6,641 nt of DNA from Parabacteroides sp. GTDB lineage: Bacteria > Bacteroidota > Bacteroidia > Bacteroidales > Tannerellaceae. The position numbers and the translations under genes were made by a program. The notes beneath the pieces were generated by a model. The model saw only the letters and a list, made by a program, of their open reading frames with translations, had not been told where the DNA came from and searched no databases. The stretch is from positions 1 through 6,641 of the forward strand of contig JAHHQS010000191.1 of assembly GCA_020026285.1 (NCBI GenBank). Reading direction: 5' to 3'. Positions 1 to 4,787 of this stretch are shown here, piece by piece (the stretch's first letter is position 1; the number at the start of each line of letters is the position of its first letter).

Positions 1-983
1 TTTCTCCTAGATTTTTTTGCTTTCCACCCTCTTGACTTAATACCATTGGACTTTTTCTTTGAAATTTGCCAATCAGAGGAAAGCGTATAGGCATCCCACA
101 TAGCAGAATAGGTTTTACTCTTTTGCAAAAGCTCGTCGTGGGTTCCCTCTGCTTCAATTTTCCCCTCGTTGATAACCTCGATCTTATTTGCGTTTTTGAT
201 TGTAATAAGCCGGTGTGCAATAATCAGAACGGTTTTATTCTTTATCAGTTCTTGTAGAGCCAACTGCATTTGGTATTCATTCTCCGGGTCAGCGTATGCT
301 GTGGCCTCGTCAAGAATCAGGATAGGGGCATTTTTCAAAATGGCTCTGGCAACGGCTACACGCTGTTCTTCGCCGCCTGAAAGATAAACACCGCCCTCAC
401 CAATCGGTGTGTCATAGCCTTTCGGTAGTTTTTCGATGAACTCGTGACACTGGGCCACTTTTGCAGCAGCATACACTTCTTTTATTGCGCTGGGTTTTCC
501 TACTGCAATGTTATTGTAAAGTGTGTCAGAGAACAAAAAAGAATCCTGAAATACAAAGGACATCGTATTCATTAAGTCCTCGGTTTTTATGTCCCGGATG
601 TCAACACCGCCAATCAGGATTTTTCCTTGCGGAACATCCCAAAAACGAGGAATAAGCTGTGCAATCGTAGATTTTCCTGAACCGGACGGCCCGACTAAAG
701 CGGTAATCTGGCCTTGTCTGGCTTCAAAAGAAACATCTTTCAAAACAAGCGGACTGTCTTTTCCACCATAAGATAAAGAAACATGATCGAATAAAATTGC
801 ATATCCATCCGGCTTTTTGGGAGCGCTCGGCTCTGCAATCGGGACTTCGCTCATAATCTCATCGATACGAATTACGCCCTCGGTGATGTTGTTCATGCTG
901 GAACCCAAGTAATTTAAGCGCACCAAATCAACCTGCCCAGCAACGTTTTTTTCTTTTCCCGTCAGGCGGGCAGGAGTTTTCAT
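1..983 (-). CDS. ABC exporter half-transporter lacking most of its membrane domain (runs off left edge)
   Basis: The minus-strand frame is open from the ATG at 983 to the left edge (about 327 codons, no stop seen). It encodes a complete exporter-type nucleotide-binding domain: Walker A GPSGSGKST near residue 97, Q-loop FVFQDSFLF, signature LSGGEEQR near residue 200, Walker B ILILDEAT, a D-loop of the form ATAYADPENE in place of the usual SALD, and the H-loop IIAHRL. The ADPENE form is typical of the IrtAB/YbtPQ-like subgroup of heterodimeric exporters (family knowledge). The protein begins MKTPARLTGKEKN, as such transporters often do, then passes directly to LVRLNYLGSSMNNITEG, which normally lies at the end of the membrane domain. 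Intact relatives carry roughly 350 residues before Walker A, so about 250 residues and nearly all transmembrane helices appear to be missing in frame. The start lies 18 bases after the ABC-F stop, in the same frame, with no clear ribosome binding site. As it stands it is probably non-functional as a transporter; the ATPase part is intact. Confidence 0.8.
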   Translation of the reverse strand, partial: MKTPARLTGKEKNVAGQVDLVRLNYLGSSMNNITEGVIRIDEIMSEVPIAEPSAPKKPDGYAILFDHVSLSYGGKDSPLVLKDVSFEARQGQITALVGPSGSGKSTIAQLIPRFWDVPQGKILIGGVDIRDIKTEDLMNTMSFVFQDSFLFSDTLYNNIAVGKPSAIKEVYAAAKVAQCHEFIEKLPKGYDTPIGEGGVYLSGGEEQRVAVARAILKNAPILILDEATAYADPENEYQMQLALQELIKNKTVLIIAHRLITIKNANKIEVINEGKIEAEGTHDELLQKSKTYSAMWDAYTLSSDWQISKKKSNGIKSRGWKAKKSRR

Positions 984-1001
984 AATGTTTTCACTGTTTT
1001 T

Positions 1002-2534
1002 TTATCTTTTCTCAATGTTAATAATCCGTTGTGTCCAATCACGGTAAAATGCTTCTTCATGTGATACAAGCAACACCGTACCATTAAAATCCATAAGAGC
1101 TGATTTCAGTGCATCCTTTGCCTGAACATCCAGATGATTTGTAGGTTCATCCATAATCAGAAAATTGCAAGGGGTCAGTGTTAGCAAGCACATTTTCACT
1201 TTGGCCTGCTCACCTCCACTTAATGTTCCAATAGCTTGCATCGCGTGTTTACTGGAAATCCCACACCGAGCTAAATGTTTCCGAACATCCTTTATTACCA
1301 TATCGGGATGGACATTGGAAACAATTTGAATTGGTGTCTGTTCAGGTTCATCCCATATCAAGTCCTGCTCAAAATATCCAAGGGCAACTTGCTCGGAAAA
1401 TTTGAAATGACCTTGCATGGACGGGATTTGCCCAATTAAAGTCTTGAGCAAAGTGGACTTCCCAATTCCATTAAAGCCGGTGATAACAACTTTTTGACCG
1501 CCCTTAATACTAAAATCAATATCCAATAGAACTGGATAGTGATACCCAACTGCCAGGTGTTTGACCTGTAAATGCTCCGTATTTGTCAGCGGTAAAATAG
1601 GAAAATGAAAATGGGGGATAATCTCTTTCTGTTCCAAAGCTTCCATTTTGTCCATTCGATCAAGCTGTTTTTGCCGCCCTCTTGCCATTTTCGCTTTTCG
1701 TCCAGCGATATTTTTCCTGATAAACTCCTCTGTTCTTTTAATCTCCTTTTGTTGTGCTGAGTATTGACGAATGTAATCTTCACGCAGCAGTGTCTTTTTT
1801 CGCAGAAATTCAGAATAAGTGCCGTAATACTTTGTTATTGTGTCATTATCTATATCGCAAATACGATTTGCAATTTTGTCTAAAAACTCAAAATCATGGG
1901 AAACAACTAAAAAAGCGTTTTCTAAAGAAGATAGGTATTCTGCCAGCCATGCAACATGGTCTTTATCAAGAAAATTTGTTGGCTCGTCTAATAGCAATAC
2001 ATCTGGTTTTTCAAGCAGTAGTTTTGCCAAAATCACTTTTGCTCGCTGGCCGCCACTCATTTCGATGATAGGGCGGCCAAGACCAATCGCAAGCAGCCCC
2101 AGACCATTTGCAACACGCTCGATTGCAGTATCAATGGAATAGAAGTCATGTGTTTCAAGATACTCCTGATAGTAGGCAGCAAGTTCCAGACTTTTCATAT
2201 CTCCATCGGCAGCCTTTTCATATAGTTGCATGGCTTGTGCTTCTATCTCAAACAATTTCGCAAAAGCTGATTTTAAGAACTCTTTCATTGTGAGCGTATG
2301 GTCGATTTCTGCATACTGATCTAAGTAGCCAATCGTAATATTCGGTTGCCAAATAATGCGGCCGTTATCAGGTATAATCTGTTCTGTGCAAATTTTAATC
2401 AGGGTGCTTTTGCCGGTTCCGTTCTGTCCGACAATCCCAATGTGTTCCCCTTTGTTCAGTATAAATCCCGCATTTTTGTAAAGCAGGTTTTCACCAAAAG
2501 AATGTGTTAGTCCTTCAATTTCTAATAAGCTCAT
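1002..2534 (-). CDS. ABC-F family ATPase, probable ribosome-protection (antibiotic resistance type) protein
   Basis: A cytoplasmic protein of 510 residues with two ABC ATPase domains in one chain and no membrane segment, the ABC-F layout. Domain 1 has Walker A GQNGTGKST (36-44), signature MSGGQRAKV (about 159-167), Walker B LLLDEPTNFLD (about 180-190) and a VVSHDF switch. A charged inter-domain linker follows, with a basic stretch (NIAGRKAKMARGRQKQLD). Domain 2 has GFNGIGKST near residue 350, LSGGEQAKV and LIMDEPTNHLD, and ends LLVSHEEAFYRDW. ABC-F proteins bind the ribosomal E site; the resistance members dislodge 50S-targeting antibiotics (family knowledge). The drug class cannot be read from the sequence, and a housekeeping-type ABC-F remains possible. 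I chose the ATG at 2534 because family similarity begins at MSLLEIEGL and GAAAGG (2545-2550) lies 10 bases upstream. The frame stays open to 2702, but that extension reads through the terminator hairpins and is not protein-like. An attenuator leader precedes the gene, which supports antibiotic-induced expression. Confidence 0.9.
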   Translation of the reverse strand: MSLLEIEGLTHSFGENLLYKNAGFILNKGEHIGIVGQNGTGKSTLIKICTEQIIPDNGRIIWQPNITIGYLDQYAEIDHTLTMKEFLKSAFAKLFEIEAQAMQLYEKAADGDMKSLELAAYYQEYLETHDFYSIDTAIERVANGLGLLAIGLGRPIIEMSGGQRAKVILAKLLLEKPDVLLLDEPTNFLDKDHVAWLAEYLSSLENAFLVVSHDFEFLDKIANRICDIDNDTITKYYGTYSEFLRKKTLLREDYIRQYSAQQKEIKRTEEFIRKNIAGRKAKMARGRQKQLDRMDKMEALEQKEIIPHFHFPILPLTNTEHLQVKHLAVGYHYPVLLDIDFSIKGGQKVVITGFNGIGKSTLLKTLIGQIPSMQGHFKFSEQVALGYFEQDLIWDEPEQTPIQIVSNVHPDMVIKDVRKHLARCGISSKHAMQAIGTLSGGEQAKVKMCLLTLTPCNFLIMDEPTNHLDVQAKDALKSALMDFNGTVLLVSHEEAFYRDWTQRIINIEKR

Positions 2535-2561
2535 TTTTAAAAAACCTTTCTTAATATATTT

Positions 2562-2617
2562 GGAAAAAAGAAAAGGCAGAAAGCAAAGATACGCAACGGT
2601 ATCTGCCTTCTGCCTTT
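2562..2617 (-). terminator. Intrinsic terminator 2 of the ABC-F leader
   Basis: Read on the minus strand, AAAGGCAGAA (2608-2617) pairs perfectly with TTCTGCCTTT (2572-2581). Inside it AGATAC pairs with GTATCT around a CGTTGC loop, with a small internal bulge between the two helices. A U-rich tract (TTTTCTTTTTT) follows at once. It lies about 30 bases before the ABC-F start, so it would stop transcription before the gene unless it is prevented from folding. Seen directly; use as a regulated terminator is inferred from its position. Confidence 0.75.
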
Positions 2618-2630
2618 GGCATGGTAACGC

Positions 2631-2668
2631 AAAAACAAAAGGCCATGGACAAAACATTGTCCATAGCC
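2631..2668 (-). terminator. Intrinsic terminator 1 of the ABC-F leader
   Basis: Read on the minus strand, GGCTATGGACAA and TTGTCCATGGCC form a 12-pair stem with one T-G wobble and a four-base TGTT loop, followed by TTTTGTTTTT. This is a textbook intrinsic terminator. It sits between the leader ORF and the ABC-F gene, pointing the same way, so the default transcript should be short. Together with the second terminator downstream it forms a two-step block on ABC-F expression. Confidence 0.85.
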
Positions 2669-2689
2669 TCGCACACATTTTAATCACAC

Positions 2690-2736
2690 GGAAAGCCAAC
2701 ACAATAAAATGGGTAGAATACCCCCCTTGGCCTCCC
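2690..2736 (-). promoter_or_regulatory. Leader RNA nested stem-loop upstream of the terminators
   Basis: On the minus-strand transcript GGGAGGCCAA (2727-2736) can pair with TTGGCTTTCC (2690-2699) over ten positions, two of them G-U. The enclosed segment holds a second small hairpin, GGGTA-TTC-TACCC (2711-2723). The outer stem begins just after the leader ORF and shares two bases (2735-2736) with an alternative pairing that reaches back into the ORF, so it could act as a switch element between leader translation and the terminators. Pairings are read from sequence; the regulatory role is inference. Confidence 0.55.
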
Positions 2737-2757
2737 GATGAAATCTAAATGCGCTCT

Positions 2758-2847
2758 TTATACGCTATACTCTGCACAATGTTTCATCGGAATGGATTGT
2801 ACAGAGTTGATTTTCTTTTTGCGTTGATCTGTTAAATGAAAATTCAT
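2758..2847 (-). CDS. 29-residue leader peptide of the ABC-F attenuator
   Basis: A small ORF on the same strand as the ABC-F gene, with ATG at 2847 and TAA at 2758-2760. It has a strong ribosome binding site, AAAGGAGAG (2854-2862), at good spacing, and begins about 30 bases after the -10 box. The peptide begins MNFHLTDQRKKK and ends MKHCAEYSV, with a basic KKK patch and no membrane segment. Short translated leaders before resistance ABC-F, Erm and Tet genes act as ribosome-stalling sensors (family knowledge). Here the ORF lies between the promoter and two intrinsic terminators, and its 3' half is also the 5' arm of leader RNA hairpins, so a ribosome stalled on it would change the downstream folding. 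I do not recognise a known stall motif. The peptide itself is probably not functional as a free protein. Confidence 0.7.
   Translation of the reverse strand: MNFHLTDQRKKKINSVQSIPMKHCAEYSV
2770..2806 (-). promoter_or_regulatory. Hairpin inside the leader ORF, with a loop complementary to downstream leader RNA
   Basis: On the minus-strand transcript CTCTGTACAAT (2796-2806) pairs with ATTGTGCAGAG (2770-2780) over 11 positions with one wobble. The 15-base loop contains CCGATGAAA (2782-2790), which is perfectly complementary to TTTCATCGG at 2735-2743, just past the leader stop codon. The two pairings could form a pseudoknot or succeed one another as the ribosome moves. All of this stem lies within the translated leader, so ribosome position should decide whether it forms. 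The complementarity is seen; the switching is inferred. Confidence 0.55.
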
Positions 2848-2878
2848 ATTTTGCTCTCCTTTGGAGATAATTTTTTTA

Positions 2879-2907
2879 ATAATAACACGATTCTCCCTCT
2901 TTGTCAA
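2879..2907 (-). promoter_or_regulatory. Sigma-A promoter of the leader/ABC-F transcript
   Basis: On the minus strand a perfect -35 TTGACA (2902-2907) is followed after exactly 17 bases by TATTAT (2879-2884), five of six matches to the -10 consensus. The leader ORF starts about 30 bases downstream. Such a near-consensus promoter fits constitutive initiation, with control left to the attenuator in the leader. No operator-like repeat overlaps it clearly, although a divergent XRE regulator gene begins about 105 bases away. Confidence 0.85.
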
Positions 2908-3012
2908 TTTTTCGAAATAAGAACTCTTGAAATAAAATACTACTTTACATCAAATTTCATTACATTCTCATAATCTAACCCGAAATGCACAATGATATAG
3001 GGTGATATGAGA

Positions 3013-3373
3013 ATGAACCAAACTGAAAGAAAGTTTGACTTTCATGGGCTCGGGCTGGCTCTGAAAAAAAGCCAGAGAGGAAAAGGGCTGGACGCAAGCC
3101 TATGTTGCGGAATTGGTAGACCGTGACTCCCGTACCATTATGAATATCGAGAACAAAGGACAGTATCCGAGTTTCAACCTTTTTGTAAAGCTCATTACCA
3201 TGTTTGACATTTCGGTTGACCAGTTTATTCATACGGACGGAGGCGAACAGGAAAGTCCTTGCAGAAAGCATATTGATGTGCTCCTAAACTCCATGAACGA
3301 GAAAGAACTTGTTGTCATGGAGGCCACAGCCGAAGGGCTCAAGAAAGCCAGAGAAGCGGAGGTTCCAGAATAA
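3013..3373 (+). pseudogene. XRE-family HTH regulator, frameshifted in an A7 run
   Basis: The ATG at 3013 opens a frame that reads MNQTERKFDF...LALKK and then shifts. The sequence has seven A (3064-3070) where six would keep the frame, and translation as written stops at TGA 3124-3126 after 37 codons. With one A removed the product is a coherent 119-residue protein: an XRE-type helix-turn-helix at about residues 16-72 (KGWTQAYVAELVDRDSRTI, then IENKGQYPSFNLFVKLI and FDISVDQFI) and an acidic, helical C-terminal tail. Such regulators are common in clostridial conjugative elements. AGGGTG just upstream is a possible ribosome binding site. A weak promoter (TTTACA 2944-2949, CATAAT 2969-2974, 19-base spacing) is possible. 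The gene is divergent from the ABC-F operon. An in-frame ATG at 3113 would give only a C-terminal piece lacking the start of the HTH. The shift may be a real inactivating mutation, a sequencing error in the homopolymer, or phase variation. Confidence 0.8.
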
Positions 3374-3429
3374 GGGCCTCTGTTTTTTGCGCCATTTTCG
3401 GGGTGCCGCTAAGTAGCAAGCAATGCCTC

Positions 3430-3505
3430 CGTGGCCACAAAGGCCCGGACGCTGCTTGTTGGGGCTCGCCCCAAACCCGTATCTTCGGGCCAACATGGCC
3501 CGAAG
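3430..3505. repeat. Cluster of three GC-rich inverted repeats downstream of the relaxase remnant
   Basis: Three palindromic elements lie in a row: GTGGCCAC (3431-3438), TTGGGG-CTCG-CCCCAA (3459-3474), and the long repeat with arms CTTCGGGCCA/TGGCCCGAAG around ACA (3483-3505). The stretch 3374-3539 lies between the convergent XRE and relaxase-remnant ends. It has open frames on both strands, but none resembles a protein I know. There is no U-tract after the last stem on either strand, so it does not look like a standard terminator. It may be a structured or protein-binding site belonging to the mobile element. Confidence 0.6.
3483..3504. repeat. 22-base palindromic direct repeat, copy 1
   Basis: Arms TTCGGGCCA and TGGCCCGAA enclose ACA, preceded by C. 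The same 22 bases recur at 4135-4156 in the same orientation, 652 bases away. The two copies bracket the relaxase remnant. In this copy the next base, G, extends the arms to ten pairs. Confidence 0.85.
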
Positions 3506-3539
3506 TATTCGCGTCGCTTTGCTCCTTGTTTTCATAACC

Positions 3540-4055
3540 TCAACGCTCCTTTTCCTGCTTTCTGCCCGGCTCGGTGTAGCCCAGCAGAGTATCAATATTT
3601 GCCTTGATGGTGACGATCTCCTGCATATCCCAGCGCGCTTTCTGATACTCTCCATAAAGGCGCTTTTTCTTTGCCGTGAGCTTACGGCCTTCCTCCTTCA
3701 GCGCATCCATTTTCGGGAGCTTCGCCCCGCCCAGCAAACGGCGCATTTCCGCTTGCGCCGCCCGATACAGCTCAATATCCGCTTCATGCTCCGCAAGGAA
3801 TTTCCGGCTGTACTTTGCAGCCTTGTACTGCTCAAAGACCGGGCGTGCTTTGGCATACTGAACCGTTGCGGCCTTTAGCCCGGCATTGGTTTTCATGGTC
3901 TGCTCCGTCTGCTTGATCTGCTCGGAAAGTACATGGAAATGGTCGGTTGCCTCGGTGGCTTTTTGCGCCAACTGCTCATAATCAGTCAGGCCATTGTCCT
4001 GTATATAGGCGAGTGCGGCGGCCATCTGCTTGATGTTGAACACCTTCGCCCGCAT
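3540..4055 (-). pseudogene. C-terminal remnant of a mobile-element relaxase
   Basis: From the ATG at 4055 the minus strand encodes about 171 residues beginning MRAKVFNIKQMAAALAYI. It then has an Ala/Lys/Glu-rich, coiled-coil-like chain (HFHVLSEQIKQTEQTMKTN, KYSRKFLAEHEADIELYRAA, KLPKMDALKEEGRKLTAKKK) and ends GRKQEKER with a stop at 3540-3542. I recognise this as the C-terminal tail of relaxase/mobilization nucleases from clostridial conjugative transposons. The N-terminal catalytic part, with its tyrosine and histidine triad, is absent: similarity stops at about 4050, where intact relatives would continue upstream into the nuclease domain. The frame stays open to 4247, but those extra residues look like chance translation of the junction. 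The block is clearly GC-richer than the genes to its right. It is a deletion remnant without nicking activity; the identity is from memory of the family, not from a search. Confidence 0.7.
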
Positions 4056-4108
4056 GGCGCTGCAACAAAGTTGTGGTAGCCAGAAATCATCCCTCCCTTC
4101 CATGAAAA

Positions 4109-4132
4109 GGGGCGACCCATTCAGACCGCCCC
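4109..4132. repeat. GC hairpin next to repeat copy 2
   Basis: GGGGCG (4109-4114) and CGCCCC (4127-4132) can form a six-pair stem around 12 bases, ending two bases before the second 22-base palindrome. Copy 1 of that palindrome also has a GGGGC/GCCCC stem just before it, so the arrangement of GC stem plus long palindrome occurs at both sites although the stem sequences differ. The interval 4056-4247 holds this, the repeat and the operon promoter, and no gene that I can support. Confidence 0.45.
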
Positions 4133-4134
4133 GA

Positions 4135-4156
4135 CTTCGGGCCAACATGGCCCGAA
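4135..4156. repeat. 22-base palindromic direct repeat, copy 2
   Basis: Identical to 3483-3504 over 22 bases, with nine-pair arms around ACA. It lies just before the AT-rich operon, and the composition changes right after it, so it marks the visible left limit of that cargo. Confidence 0.85.
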
Positions 4157-4181
4157 CACAAGATATTTGCCCAAAACACGC

Positions 4182-4210
4182 TAGACTCCAACTTAATTTT
4201 GATGTAAAAT
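4182..4210 (+). promoter_or_regulatory. Putative promoter of the kinase/PIN/ASCH operon
   Basis: TAGACT (4182-4187, four of six matches to the -35 consensus) and TAAAAT (4205-4210, five of six to the -10) are spaced by 17 bases in an AT-rich stretch. They lie about 40 bases before the first gene. TACAAT at 4214-4219 is an alternative -10 without a good partner. No operator repeat is obvious. Confidence 0.5.
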
Positions 4211-4247
4211 ATATACAATAAAGGATCGTTAAACGGGGGTTATACAT

Positions 4248-4787
4248 ATGGGGACGATATTTGTTGCCGGGACTTATGGTGTAGGGAAAAGCACATTATG
4301 TAATAAATTGTCAACTGCATTAAAAATTCCCGATTTTTCTGCCGGTGATCTCATTAGTGCAGTCAACGGTGAAACTTATGGAGCAAATAAAGCGGTTAGG
4401 GACAAAGATGCTAATCAGAATATTTTGGCCTCACAAGTCAAGCAACTTCTGAAATCGACCCCTAGTATTATTCTTGCCGGACATTTTTGCATATTTGACA
4501 TAAATGGTAATGTTGATACTTTGCCGAGTAGGGTGTTCTATGATCTGGAAATAGAAACCATACTTTTGCTGGAGACCTCGTCCTCACAAATTATAAAAAA
4601 TTTGTCGGTGCGAGATAAAAAAGAGTATTCTGAAAGTCAAATTTTACTTTTACAAAAAGCAGAACATGAAAAGGCACATGAGATTGCTACAAGCATAAAT
4701 TGTAATCTGTATATTCATCATATGCTTTTTGATGAAACTGATATTACGAGTTGCTTATCTTATATAGAAAGGGGCCCAAAATTATGA
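4248..4787 (+). CDS. P-loop kinase-like NTPase, first gene of the cargo operon
   Basis: A soluble protein of 179 residues. A Walker A loop GTYGVGKST lies at 8-16 right after the first beta strand (TIFVA). A second strand runs into LAGHF at 76-80, in the position where nucleoside- and nucleotide-kinase-like proteins bind substrate. VRDKKEYSES at about 121-130 could be a short LID with a phosphate-contacting Arg. Length and order fit the adenylate/shikimate-kinase-like P-loop group; the substrate cannot be named. No signature motif of AAA+ or ABC ATPases is present. The ATG at 4248 has GGGGG (4235-4239) eight bases upstream. The stop TGA (4785-4787) overlaps the next ATG as ATGA, so the two are translationally coupled. 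In this context it may phosphorylate a nucleotide or RNA end, or act as the regulatory partner of the PIN protein; both are inference. Confidence 0.8.
   Translation: MGTIFVAGTYGVGKSTLCNKLSTALKIPDFSAGDLISAVNGETYGANKAVRDKDANQNILASQVKQLLKSTPSIILAGHFCIFDINGNVDTLPSRVFYDLEIETILLLETSSSQIIKNLSVRDKKEYSESQILLLQKAEHEKAHEIATSINCNLYIHHMLFDETDITSCLSYIERGPKL

Noticed and set aside
1754..2142. Two plus-strand frames of about 100 codons opposite the ABC-F gene
   Set aside because: They are antisense shadows of a strongly conserved ABC-F coding region, with no ribosome binding site or protein-like pattern.
2535..2702. N-terminal extension of the ABC-F frame to an ATG at 2702
   Set aside because: It would translate through both terminator hairpins, has no ribosome binding site and no family similarity. 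MSLLEIEGL at 2534 is the normal family start.
3345..3392. Possible terminator after the XRE gene (GAGG/CCTC stem with TTTTTT at 3381-3386)
   Set aside because: The stem is only about four pairs with a long loop; too weak to call.
3284..3655. Minus-strand frame of 123 codons across the inverted repeats
   Set aside because: It overlaps the relaxase remnant and the XRE gene end in other frames and passes through three palindromes; it is more likely a by-product of a conserved non-coding region.
3423..3878. Plus-strand open frame of 151 codons over the relaxase remnant
   Set aside because: It is antisense to a recognisable relaxase tail, is made possible by GC-rich codons, and its product resembles nothing I know.
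4751..4783. TTG start for the PIN-GNAT-PUA protein 33 bases upstream
   Set aside because: It would overlap the kinase gene further. The ATG at 4784 has AAAGGGG upstream and puts the PIN strand at the N-terminus as in the family.
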